Shown in pieces: positions 17,917 to 25,491 of a stretch of 44,568 nt of DNA. The position numbers and the translations under genes were made by a program. The notes beneath the pieces are model-generated. The model was not told the DNA's origin. It did not search any database and worked only from the letters and a program-made list of their open reading frames with translations. The DNA comes from Ruegeria sp. 6PALISEP08 (GTDB taxonomy: Bacteria; Pseudomonadota; Alphaproteobacteria; Rhodobacterales; Rhodobacteraceae). Where the stretch lies: NCBI RefSeq assembly GCF_001238295.1, contig NZ_LGXZ01000020.1:1-44568 (forward strand), given 5' to 3'. Within the stretch, counting starts at the first letter, position 1. The number at the start of each line of letters is the position of its first letter.

Positions 17917-18942
17917 ATGAAGCGGTCAGCGTTTCTTTGTCTAGCGGCTGCGCTTCTTATCGTGGCGGGTATGACGTGGCTTGTATCTCGCCCTCTGTTA
18001 AGGATTGAAACACTCAGGGATTCGGCGGGGACAGCACCGCCTGAACCGGCGCTCCTGAACGCATCAGAGTTGGAGCAACGCCTTCTGGCGGTCGGCCTTC
18101 ACCCGACCGGTCAGCTAAGCGATCTTGGTGTCAATGACCACCTGGCTCGGCTGGAAGCAGACAAGGTCGACGCGGCTACACTGAGCGCGTATGCCGATGC
18201 CATAGAGGTATTGTCGGCATTCAGCGCGGATCGCGGTCAAGCCTTGCCGCCGACGCTTTGGGATGTGAGCACGCCAGCGCTTCGTGAGGCGGGCTGGACT
18301 GTATACACACTCACCGAAGCAATGGCATCGGATGCCGGAGCAATTCACGTCGCACTTCTATCTGATGCTTACGCGGCTTTTCTTGAGCGCAGGCCTAATG
18401 CATTGGAAGGCGCATTGGCGCTACTGCCGCTTTCGCGTAACTATGTCGAAACGCTGCCAGAGAGTGCGCGGGCAGAGCGCGAACGCCATGCCCAGACGGA
18501 GGGGCAGGCCACTCTGTTGATCTGGCAAGCTCTGTTATCAGGCACAAGCAGACACAATCCCTTAACGCACCGCCCCCTGTGGAGCCACGGCTACATCGGC
18601 CACTTTAGCGTGCCGCACATCCATCAATACGCAACCGGCGAAGGCCTTACCGCGAGCCAGGTTTGGGGAGTTGACGGGTTCAATCCCGCATTCGTCGGCC
18701 CCCCTACCAATAGCAACCAAGTGGAACATTTGGGCATTAGCGCATTGCTGCAGGGCGTGGCGCATGTGCCAGGCGCAGTCTTAACCGCCACTGAAGCATT
18801 CGAAGTCTTCGTTGATCACGATGACCCAGCCGCTGCCCAAGCGGATAGGGCATTGAATGACGCCGTGAGAACAGTACTCCTCCCCCGCATGGAGGAAGAT
18901 CCGAACGCGCTGGTCTCTGCATTGACTAACGCACTTCAATAG
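17917..18942 (+). CDS. Membrane-anchored protein of unknown function
   Basis: The 341-residue product has an N-terminal signal anchor (MKRSAFLCLAAALLIVAGMTWLV); the rest is predicted periplasmic. The Cys at position 8 sits too early and without a clear lipobox, so lipidation is doubtful. The body is alpha-helical and Ala/Leu-rich, with conserved-looking motifs LWSHGYIGHFSVPHIHQY and FNPAFVGPPTNSNQVEHL containing four His and several Asn residues that could bind metal. The start follows CGGAG. It lies 51 bases after the small secreted protein and is the third gene of the apparent operon. No family was recognised. Confidence 0.7.
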   Translation: MKRSAFLCLAAALLIVAGMTWLVSRPLLRIETLRDSAGTAPPEPALLNASELEQRLLAVGLHPTGQLSDLGVNDHLARLEADKVDAATLSAYADAIEVLSAFSADRGQALPPTLWDVSTPALREAGWTVYTLTEAMASDAGAIHVALLSDAYAAFLERRPNALEGALALLPLSRNYVETLPESARAERERHAQTEGQATLLIWQALLSGTSRHNPLTHRPLWSHGYIGHFSVPHIHQYATGEGLTASQVWGVDGFNPAFVGPPTNSNQVEHLGISALLQGVAHVPGAVLTATEAFEVFVDHDDPAAAQADRALNDAVRTVLLPRMEEDPNALVSALTNALQ

Positions 18943-19062
18943 CGCTGCAACTTTGTCGGGCGGACTTTGATGAAGCCCGCTGCACCTTCGAGATAGCCTG
19001 TCTCTTCACCCTGGGCAACAATCCGGAAGCTGACATTCGAAGCAGGTGCAGCAATCTGCTGG

Positions 19063-19089
19063 TTTGGGCTCGAAGCAGACATTCGCTGC
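19063..19089 (+). repeat. Degenerate dispersed intergenic repeat, copy C
   Basis: TTTGGGCTCGAAGCAGAC followed by ATTCGCTGC is the least degraded copy of the repeat seen at 8544 and 15278. It lies in the 228-base gap between two convergent gene groups. A related stretch AAGCTGACATTCGAAGCAGG precedes it at about 19027. No gene was seen in the gap. Confidence 0.6.
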
Positions 19090-19170
19090 AACTTGCTTGA
19101 ACGTCTCCTTCGCTGAAAATTTTACTGAAGCGGGAAATGCGTCTTCTTGCTTCAGTTCGTACAAGTGTTG

Positions 19171-19419
19171 CTAATAACGCTTTTCTCCTAGGTGCGCGAT
19201 ACCCGAAGCCAGTAGTCGTCTTGCCTCGTAGAGTTCACGCTGACCAGACATTAGGTTTGGAGGCAGAGCACCTATCTTTTCAGAATGCCGAATTGATATC
19301 TCTAACCTATCAGCCGCTTCGATTGCGGCTTTTAGTGCAGCCTTGATGGCGGTGCTATCAGAAATGGGCAGGCGAGTTCCAGCCATTCCTCCGTTGTCTG
19401 TCCATGACCCTCTCTTCAT
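19171..19419 (-). CDS. Small protein, phage/plasmid-like, overlapping upstream gene
   Basis: The 82-residue protein is mostly helical (AIKAALKAAIEAADRLEISIRH, then RELYEARRLLASGIAHLG) and has no recognised domain. Its ATG overlaps the stop of the preceding gene by four bases (ATGA) and is preceded by AGGAA, which supports translational coupling and reality. With its upstream partner it is isolated between dispersed repeats and an integrase remnant, which suggests cargo of a lost mobile element. Confidence 0.55.
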   Translation of the reverse strand: MKRGSWTDNGGMAGTRLPISDSTAIKAALKAAIEAADRLEISIRHSEKIGALPPNLMSGQRELYEARRLLASGIAHLGEKRY

Positions 19420-19946
19420 TTTTGTTCCTGGCTCAGGCGGCCCCATTTTGGTAGCAGTGACTTATCAATTGCGGCGGTCGTTCTATCCGTACGTCGCATT
19501 TCCTCGACCTCCGCACGGAGTGCGGACAATTCTTCAAGCCCTTTGAGCTGGGCGTGACGACCCAGAACATCCTGAAGAAGCCTTGCCTGTTGCAAGCTGA
19601 TTTCGCCCCGCGATGCTGCAGTTGTGGTCCGCTCTGAAGCGACGAGGATATCTTCAATTGAGCTCAATTTGTTCCTGTCAGCCAATTGAACGAAGTCAGA
19701 GCGTGTAGGAGGCCGAACCCGATCAACGAGCCATTGGGCTACGGTTGGATTGCCGTTATCAAGCTCGTCGGAAATTACATCAGTGGCGCGCCCGAGCATC
19801 TCTTCAAGCCGTTCGCCCGCAAGCCGTGCTGCGCGTGCTTTAATGCCATTTGCGCCCCGCGGTCGGCCGGTTGACTTTGGCGGTTTGTGCCCGGGCAGGA
19901 ACTTGCCATCCGGGCCGCGTTTAGCTTGTTGCTCGTCATGGGGCAT
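19416..19946 (-). CDS. DUF5681-like basic protein, probably phage or plasmid derived
   Basis: The 176-residue protein opens with a basic, Gly/Pro-rich segment (KRGPDGKFLPGHKPPKSTGRPRG) followed by a helical region. This layout is like DUF5681 proteins and small-terminase-like proteins found in phage and genomic islands; the match is by pattern only. The second half has charged helices (LQQARLLQDVLGRH, LSALRAEVEEMRRTDR). No good ribosome binding site precedes the ATG, while the downstream gene is coupled by overlap. A DNA-binding role is plausible from the basic N-terminus. Confidence 0.6.
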   Translation of the reverse strand: MPHDEQQAKRGPDGKFLPGHKPPKSTGRPRGANGIKARAARLAGERLEEMLGRATDVISDELDNGNPTVAQWLVDRVRPPTRSDFVQLADRNKLSSIEDILVASERTTTAASRGEISLQQARLLQDVLGRHAQLKGLEELSALRAEVEEMRRTDRTTAAIDKSLLPKWGRLSQEQK

Positions 19947-20404
19947 AGAACCGTCAATCTCGTCATTTATACGTCAATAATACTGACATAATAGCTTAAC
20001 TTTGCGTTCTTGTCACTGTCTTGGGATTGACCCGTGGGTTACGGAGTTCGAGAGCGAGGTGTTCCGCTCCTTCAAGTGAAAAACCAAATCGGCTGTTGCA
20101 TTCTCACAAAGAAATCAAGACGTGAGGATGCCTCCAAGGCCATCTGGCATCACATGCTCAACGCTCAATTCCTTAGTTAAAAGACATGCAAACCACCTAG
20201 GATGCTCCCACTCAATTCTCAATTTCCATTCCTCAATGTTGAACGCACGTTGGCCAAGTTGTCTGGATGAAGGTGATAGCACCGCGCGACATCAAGGTTT
20301 TGGACTGCCAAATTGGTTTCATTAGCCCAATTGACAGCAGTTGAAGTCAGGAGAATTCAGTAATATGTGGGGTTTTATGTGGGGGCGAGATGTCCCAGCT
20401 GGCG

Positions 20405-20421
20405 GAAAACGCAGCGTTTTC
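20405..20421. repeat. Perfect palindrome near att-like site
   Basis: GAAAACGC A GCGTTTTC is an 8-bp perfect inverted repeat with a one-base centre, 20 bases before the tRNA-end-like sequence at 20441. Such dyads flank recombinase core sites, but no function is proven. The wider region 19980-20515 holds no recognisable gene. Confidence 0.4.
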
Positions 20422-20440
20422 AATGAGGGTATGGTGGCCC

Positions 20441-20452
20441 TAGGCTCCACCA
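20441..20452 (+). other. Possible att remnant (tRNA/tmRNA 3'-end-like)
   Basis: TAGGCTCCACCA ends like the acceptor arm of a tRNA-Ala or tmRNA gene including encoded CCA, and it stands 64 bases before an integrase N-terminal remnant that reads away from it. No upstream tRNA body is present, so it would be an attachment-site half left by an element. Twelve bases are not enough to be sure. Confidence 0.3.
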
Positions 20453-20515
20453 AAACCTAACAATACAACTAGATAGCAAGCATTAGAGCGGTGTGACACA
20501 CAGGTGTGACACAAA

Positions 20516-20728
20516 ATGAAGCTGCATGCGTATCTCTCACTGTCCAGACACGGCATCTACTACTTCCGTTGGCCACTGCCCGTCACACGACCAAAACCCC
20601 ACACTAGACCAAGGCATATCTGCCTTCTCACTTCTGGCTTACAGCGCGCCTGTAACATCTGCTGCAATCTTTGCCGGCGCAGCCCTTGGATTGAAACAAC
20701 TGGTGTCTGGACTGTCCTAAATAACTGA
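20516..20728 (+). pseudogene. Tyrosine integrase N-terminal remnant
   Basis: The first 25 codons (MKLHAYLSLSRHGIYYFRWP and on) match the N-terminal arm-binding segment typical of Roseobacter-type site-specific integrases (DUF6538-like), and a TGTGACAC-type repeat stands directly before the ATG. After about 30 codons the frame loses resemblance (Cys- and Pro-rich sequence) and stops after 70 codons, where a real integrase would run to about 400 or more residues. It is read as a decayed 5' end. With the phage-like gene pair it marks 18.9-20.8 kb as an old integration scar. Confidence 0.5.
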
Positions 20729-20845
20729 GCGTTGAGTGCACAGCTCAGATCGGTAATGTGCCAGATGCGCTTCGGTGCAGTTCACGCGCTGCGCATCAAC
20801 AGAATGAAACCTGATTAGTTTACTGCAGTGCTGGCGGCTCAAAGG

Positions 20846-21625
20846 TCACGTGAGTATTTCCCCAGTTTGCCCGACCGTTAGCGTTCCGCCATTGGTTACC
20901 TCGACATAGACGCCCATATCCATATGACCCATCAACTTTTGAATAAGGTAGGGTATCTTCAAGTCCCGCTCGGCCGTTTTCGGGTTCACTTCAGTTGCTG
21001 CGCACCTTTTCGTACGTGAGAGTATCTTTAACTCAACATCGCCGAACCTTAGAATCGATCCAACGGCATCCAGCTCAGAAAACGAAGGTAGCCCGTCTAT
21101 CTCGATATTCGCTCGGAACCGCGCTGGGTGGATATCTGTGTTCAGTTGTCTGCCCAACTTTTCCACAGAGGCCAGATTCAAAACAGATATCGCGTTCATC
21201 ATTTTCGGCGACACGACAGACACATCCGTAAACCGATGAGGAGCGGAAGAGACGAACTTTGGCGGTTCGGGATCTCTTAAGCCTATCTCCGAGCTCAGGA
21301 ACCTTGCCGCATCCATCCGACCCTCAGGAACTTGCATATTAAAACATCGCGTCTTGCCGTTCGCATTGACCTCAAGATCTTGGGTCTCAATATCAAAACG
21401 GGTCTGAATGCCTGCCAGTGCAGCCTCGTTCATCAAAACGACAAAACGGTCTTTCGGAAGTGGCTTAGGGTTCTGCATGTCGAAACCGGAGTTGTAACGG
21501 GCAAATCCGAAGAGGCGATCACCGGGAATGCCCTCTCCTGCTTGCAGCGTCACGGTTTGCATAGGCTCGGAATCCAAGCCTTTAATTGGGTAGCGGTTCA
21601 TTCGAACGATAGAAAGATTTTTCAT
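20846..21625 (-). CDS. MOSC-domain protein
   Basis: The 259-residue protein has a MOSC N-terminal beta-barrel (MNRYPIKGLDSEPMQTVTLQ, then GDRLFGFAR) followed by a MOSC domain with the characteristic Cys in SRTKRCAATEVNPKT. MOSC proteins related to the molybdenum-cofactor sulfurase C-terminus and to YcbX-type amidoxime reductases carry molybdopterin bound through this Cys. It could therefore be a molybdenum-dependent reductase of N-hydroxylated compounds. The start at 21625 (AGGTG about eight bases upstream) was preferred to a frame extending 36 codons farther with no family likeness. It stands alone, divergent from the sugar operon, separated by a gap of nearly 400 bases. Confidence 0.9.
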   Translation of the reverse strand: MKNLSIVRMNRYPIKGLDSEPMQTVTLQAGEGIPGDRLFGFARYNSGFDMQNPKPLPKDRFVVLMNEAALAGIQTRFDIETQDLEVNANGKTRCFNMQVPEGRMDAARFLSSEIGLRDPEPPKFVSSAPHRFTDVSVVSPKMMNAISVLNLASVEKLGRQLNTDIHPARFRANIEIDGLPSFSELDAVGSILRFGDVELKILSRTKRCAATEVNPKTAERDLKIPYLIQKLMGHMDMGVYVEVTNGGTLTVGQTGEILT

Positions 21626-21908
21626 ACGTCTGCACCTGACCAAACGAGTTAGGCACGATCCAGCGTGGTTCGCGCTATTTGACGCTATCTCCAATTCGTA
21701 AGTGTATCGACTGAATAAACTGCAAGTGGCCACCGAAGCGAATTCCCGAGACCAGTTGATGGTCTGATGTCGCCAAAGTTGGCTGTGCCATTTCGATCGA
21801 TAGGGCTATTTGACATCCCGCAACCGAGAACACATGCGCATCAGCATCTCTGAAATTCCTCTTAAAATCAATTCATAAGCGACTCTGCTCGAGGGTGCCT
21901 TTAGAGTT

Positions 21909-21926
21909 TTGAGGTACGAACCTCAA
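21909..21926. promoter_or_regulatory. LacI-type operator 1 of the sugar operon
   Basis: TTGAGGTACGAACCTCAA is an even palindrome with 7-base arms (TTGAGGT / ACCTCAA) and a central CG, the hallmark of LacI-family operators. It lies 96 bases before the start of the binding-protein gene; the LacI regulator encoded in the same operon is the obvious ligand. Confidence 0.75.
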
Positions 21927-21938
21927 GTTTTTCTGGAC

Positions 21939-21956
21939 TTGAGGTGCGTACCTCAA
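21939..21956. promoter_or_regulatory. LacI-type operator 2 of the sugar operon
   Basis: TTGAGGTGCGTACCTCAA repeats operator 1 exactly 30 bases downstream, about three helical turns, so both would face the same side of the DNA and could be bound cooperatively. Only the bases next to the central CG differ between the two sites. The rest of the 21626-21908 gap shows nothing recognisable. Confidence 0.75.
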
Positions 21957-22021
21957 ATAGCCTTGGGGGTATGCCGCGATTCGCACATCCTCGGTTGACG
22001 GCGCAAAAAAGGGAGGAATGG

Positions 22022-23341
22022 ATGACTTACTCAAAACTGGCCTCGGCCAGCGCAATAGTCCTTGCCGCTACTACTCTTTCTACCAAGGCAAATGCTGAAG
22101 ATCTGACGCTATGTTGGGCTGCATGGGACCCGGCCAACGCGCTTGTCGAGCTATCAAAGGAATTCGAAGCAGAATCCGGCCACACGATGAATTTCGAATT
22201 TGTTCCTTGGCCAAATTTTGCGGACAGAATGCTGAATGAGCTGAACTCCGGTGGTAAGCTCTGCGACCTGCTGATTGGTGACAGTCAATGGATCGGCGGT
22301 GGCGCGGAAAACGGTCACTATGTCCAACTGAACGACTTCTTCGATGCTGAAAGCATCAGCATGGACGATTTTGCGCCAGCCACCGTTTACGCCTATTCGA
22401 CCTGGCCCAAGGGCACACCAAACTACTACGCGCTGCCCGCGATGGGTGATGCCAATGGCTGGTTCTATCGTAAGGATTGGTTCGAAAACCCTGAAATCCA
22501 AGCAGCATACAAAGAAGCCACAGGGCAGGACTTGCGCGAGCCTCAATCTCAGAAAGAGTTGCTACAGATCGCCCAATTCTTCCAGGGTCGTGAGATCGAT
22601 GGAAAAACCGTGTATGGAGCGGCCATTTTTACCGAGCGCGGCTCGGAAGGGATCACGATGGGTGTGACCGGGGCGCTTTACCCCTGGGGTTTCAAATACG
22701 AAAACACTCCTGGCTCATATGACATGGAAGGCGCCGTAAACTCACCGGAAGCAGTTGAGGCTTTGGAGTTCTACAAGGAATTCTACAAAACAGCTACACC
22801 TCCGGGATACACCAATTCGTACATGGGTGAGAGCCTGGACGCCTTTAAGTCAGGTCAGGTCGCAATGGCTATGAACTGGTTTGCGTTCTTCCCTGGTCTT
22901 TATGCCGATCCCAATACCGGCGGTGACAAGATCGACTTCTTCGTGAATCCACCACAAAATCAGGCCGGCTCAACACTCGGCGGACAAGGAATTTCTGTTG
23001 TCAGTTACTCTGACAAACAAGACGCCGCACTTGAGTACATTAAGTGGTTCGCGCAGCCAGAAGTTCAGGCGAAATGGTGGGAGCTAGGCGGCTATTCGGC
23101 GCATAACTCAGTGCTGGAAGATCCTGGTTTTGTGGATAGCCAACCGTTCGCCGGTGATTTCCTGGAGGCAATGGCTGGGGTGCAGGATTTCTGGCAGGAG
23201 CCTGCTTATGCAGAACTGCTGTTGGCAATGCAGAAACGCATCCACGACTACGTCGTAGCCGACCAGGGCACGGCTCAGGAAGCGCTTGATCTTCTGATCG
23301 AAGATTGGACCGAAACCTTCGAAGACGAAGGAAAGTTGTAA
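22022..23341 (+). CDS. Sugar/polyol ABC transporter substrate-binding protein (family 1)
   Basis: The 439-residue product has a signal peptide (MTYSKLASASAIVLAATTLSTKANA, cleaved before EDLTL) and the pattern of the extracellular family 1 sugar-binding proteins: LSKEFEAESGH at the first helix, DLLIGDSQWIGGGAENG, the YYALPAMGDANGWFYRKD strand, and VAMAMNWFAFFPGL. GGGAGG sits five bases before the ATG; an alternative longer frame runs back through the operators and is rejected. It is the first gene of a ten-gene operon. Polyol- and glycerol-type importers share this binding-protein class; the kinase downstream suggests a small keto-sugar or polyol. Confidence 0.92.
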   Translation: MTYSKLASASAIVLAATTLSTKANAEDLTLCWAAWDPANALVELSKEFEAESGHTMNFEFVPWPNFADRMLNELNSGGKLCDLLIGDSQWIGGGAENGHYVQLNDFFDAESISMDDFAPATVYAYSTWPKGTPNYYALPAMGDANGWFYRKDWFENPEIQAAYKEATGQDLREPQSQKELLQIAQFFQGREIDGKTVYGAAIFTERGSEGITMGVTGALYPWGFKYENTPGSYDMEGAVNSPEAVEALEFYKEFYKTATPPGYTNSYMGESLDAFKSGQVAMAMNWFAFFPGLYADPNTGGDKIDFFVNPPQNQAGSTLGGQGISVVSYSDKQDAALEYIKWFAQPEVQAKWWELGGYSAHNSVLEDPGFVDSQPFAGDFLEAMAGVQDFWQEPAYAELLLAMQKRIHDYVVADQGTAQEALDLLIEDWTETFEDEGKL

Positions 23342-23356
23342 TCCGGAAGTAGGGCG

Positions 23357-23378
23357 GGAGCGGGTGCGAACCCGCTTC
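23357..23378 (+). other. GNRA-capped hairpin between binding protein and permease genes
   Basis: AGCGGGT GCGA ACCCGCT forms a perfect 7-bp stem with a GCGA (GNRA) tetraloop, extendable by a G-U and a G-C pair, 15 bases after the stop codon. No T run follows. It probably shields the 3' end of the binding-protein message from decay, as REP-type hairpins do in maltose operons. Confidence 0.6.
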
Positions 23379-23421
23379 ACCTTCACCCGTAAGTCCAAAA
23401 CCAACAAGAACTGGCAAAGAG

Positions 23422-24369
23422 ATGTCTGACAGGACTGTAGATCGCGTTGCGCAGGCAACGCCCGTGCGAGTTGCGCGAAAAATTCGGGGGTTATCCGACC
23501 GCGCGATCGCCTGGATATTCATCTCCCCGACGATATTTCTGCTGCTGGCGATCAATATCTTTCCGTTGATCTGGACCATCAAACTGAGCTTTACCAACTA
23601 CAAAGCCAACCGGATCGCGCGTGAAGTCAAAGATGTCGGGTTCAGGAATTACGAGCGTATCCTGACGGACTCCGACACCTGGTTGAATATGCAGGCGACG
23701 GCGCACTTCCTGTTCTGGACGATCTTTTTTCAGGTGCTGATCGGTTTCACGCTGGCGTGGTTGATCAACAAGAAATTCAAAGGCAACGATCTTTGGACCA
23801 CGATTATCGTGCTGCCGATGATGTTGTCCCCGGCAGTCGTCGGGAACTTCTGGAAGTTCCTCTACCAGCCGCAGATCGGTCTGTTTAACTACATCGTGTC
23901 GTGGTTCAGCGGCAAGGACCCGTCAAGTTTTGAGATGTTGGGCTCTGTGACTTTGGCCCCATGGGCGATCGTGATCGTTGACACCTGGATGTGGACGCCT
24001 TTTGTGATGCTGATCTGTCTGGCCGGACTGCGCAGTATTCCCGACTATATCTACGAAGCGGCCGAGATCGACCGGGCCAGCAAGCTGCGGCAGTTCTTCA
24101 CGATCACCATCCCGATGGTGCTGCCGTTCCTGATGCTCGCGGTGCTGTTTCGAGGGATCGAGAACTTCAAGATGTTCGACCTCGTGGTTCAGCTGACCGG
24201 CGGTGGGCCGGGTTCTGTTACCGAACTCACTTCGATCAATCTCAAGCGAGAGGCGTTTGAGAAGTGGCGTACGGGCTATGCCTCGGCCTATGCGATCATC
24301 CTTTTCGTCACCGTGTTCGGCCTTGCGTCGATCTACGTCAAAGCCCTGAACAAGGTGAAACAGAGATGA
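23422..24369 (+). CDS. Sugar ABC transporter permease, MalF/UgpA type
   Basis: The 315-residue protein has six membrane segments, starting with AWIFISPTIFLLLAINIFPLIW. The EAA loop near residue 210 reads YIYEAAEIDRASKLRQFFTITIP, with the conserved Gly position changed to Arg. It forms the membrane channel with the next permease. The end overlaps the second permease start by four bases (ATGA). Confidence 0.93.
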   Translation: MSDRTVDRVAQATPVRVARKIRGLSDRAIAWIFISPTIFLLLAINIFPLIWTIKLSFTNYKANRIAREVKDVGFRNYERILTDSDTWLNMQATAHFLFWTIFFQVLIGFTLAWLINKKFKGNDLWTTIIVLPMMLSPAVVGNFWKFLYQPQIGLFNYIVSWFSGKDPSSFEMLGSVTLAPWAIVIVDTWMWTPFVMLICLAGLRSIPDYIYEAAEIDRASKLRQFFTITIPMVLPFLMLAVLFRGIENFKMFDLVVQLTGGGPGSVTELTSINLKREAFEKWRTGYASAYAIILFVTVFGLASIYVKALNKVKQR

Positions 24370-25304
24370 GCAGTTTTTCCGTCACCGAACCTTCGAACCG
24401 GTCCAAGTGGATCGCCGGTTTTCTGGTCATCGCCTATGCACTGATCACGATGATCCCACTGGTGTGGATTTTGCTGACTGGCTTCAAATCCCCAGCCGAT
24501 GCGATCAGTTATCCGCCCAAAATGGTCTTTGACCCAACGCTTGAAGGCTATGTCAACCTTTTCACCACGCGCACGCGGCAAACGCAGGAATTTCTGGAAG
24601 CCAACCCGCCGCAGAATTGGGCCGATGAGATCGTGCGCCAATACGACATGGTGATCGTTGGGCCATCCAAGTTCGGTGAACGCTTTATGAACTCGGTTAT
24701 CATCGGATTTGGCTCGACGTTCTTGAGCATTTTTCTTGGTACGCTGGCTGCCTATGCGTTCAGCAGGTTTAAAGTTCCGCTGAAGGACGACCTTCTGTTC
24801 TTCATCCTCAGTACAAGGATGATGCCTCCGGTTGCCGTCGCAATCCCGATTTTCCTGATGTTCAGAAACCTTGGTCTCAGCGACACGCATCTTGGAATGA
24901 TCCTGTTGTATACGGGCGTGAATATCTCTCTGGCGGTTTGGTTGCTGAAGGGTTTTATCGACGAAATACCGAGAGAGTACGAAGAAGCCGCTCTCATAGA
25001 TGGCTACACACGGTTTCAGGCATTCTACAAAGTGGTGCTGCCGCAAGCCGCCACCGGCATAGCTTCAACTGCTATCTTCTGCCTGATCTTCGCATGGAAT
25101 GAGTACGCGTTTGCGGTGCTGCTGACATCCGCGAATGCGCAAACTGCGCCGCCCTTCATTCCAACCATCATCGGTATCGGCGGCCTGGATTGGCCTGCCG
25201 TGGCAGCAGGCGCGACGATCTTCCTGATCCCGGTCATGATTTTCACCATCCTGATGCGCAAACACCTGCTGCGTGGGATCACATTCGGAGCCGTGCGCAA
25301 ATGA
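24366..25304 (+). CDS. Sugar ABC transporter permease, MalG/UgpE type
   Basis: The 312-residue permease begins MSSFSVTEPSNRSKW at an ATG overlapping the previous stop; a longer frame upstream lies inside the first permease and is rejected. It has six membrane segments and an EAA loop IPREYEEAALIDGYTRFQAFYKVVLP. A periplasmic loop of about 70 residues (TRTRQTQEFLEANPPQNW) after the first segment is larger than in MalG, as in glycerol/sorbitol-type transporters. It overlaps the next small gene by four bases. Confidence 0.93.
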   Translation: MSSFSVTEPSNRSKWIAGFLVIAYALITMIPLVWILLTGFKSPADAISYPPKMVFDPTLEGYVNLFTTRTRQTQEFLEANPPQNWADEIVRQYDMVIVGPSKFGERFMNSVIIGFGSTFLSIFLGTLAAYAFSRFKVPLKDDLLFFILSTRMMPPVAVAIPIFLMFRNLGLSDTHLGMILLYTGVNISLAVWLLKGFIDEIPREYEEAALIDGYTRFQAFYKVVLPQAATGIASTAIFCLIFAWNEYAFAVLLTSANAQTAPPFIPTIIGIGGLDWPAVAAGATIFLIPVMIFTILMRKHLLRGITFGAVRK

Positions 25305-25489
25305 GCGAGTTTTTTACCGGATTGATGCGGCTGCGCCGCGGCCCATGGGAGATGGTCGCGACCATCCTCATCGCACTGGGTGTCTTCATGTTGATGCAGC
25401 CCTTTGTCCTTTGGGCCTTCACCTATTCTTTCATCGTCACGCTGATCGGAACCGTCATGTTCATCATCGTCAGCCATTTCCCGGAGTAG
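25301..25489 (+). CDS. Small transporter-associated membrane protein (62 aa)
   Basis: The ATG overlaps the stop of the second permease (ATGA), and the 62 codons end two bases before the first ATPase gene, so translation is coupled. The protein has two membrane helices (about 18-38 and 42-60) with a short basic N-terminus (MRLRRGPW). In glycerol-type ABC operons a small membrane protein (GlpU, DUF2160) sits in a similar place next to two ATPase genes; this protein is shorter and I do not claim the same family. An accessory subunit of the permease is the most likely role. Confidence 0.8.
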   Translation: MSEFFTGLMRLRRGPWEMVATILIALGVFMLMQPFVLWAFTYSFIVTLIGTVMFIIVSHFPE

Positions 25490-25491
25490 AA

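Noticed and set aside
20122..20325. Plus-strand frame of 67 codons between phage-like genes and integrase remnant
   Set aside because: No ribosome binding site, no domain and no neighbour in the same direction that would support it.
25273..25491. Upstream extension of the first sugar ATPase
   Set aside because: It overlaps the small membrane protein gene in another frame, and ATPase likeness begins at the ATG at 25492.
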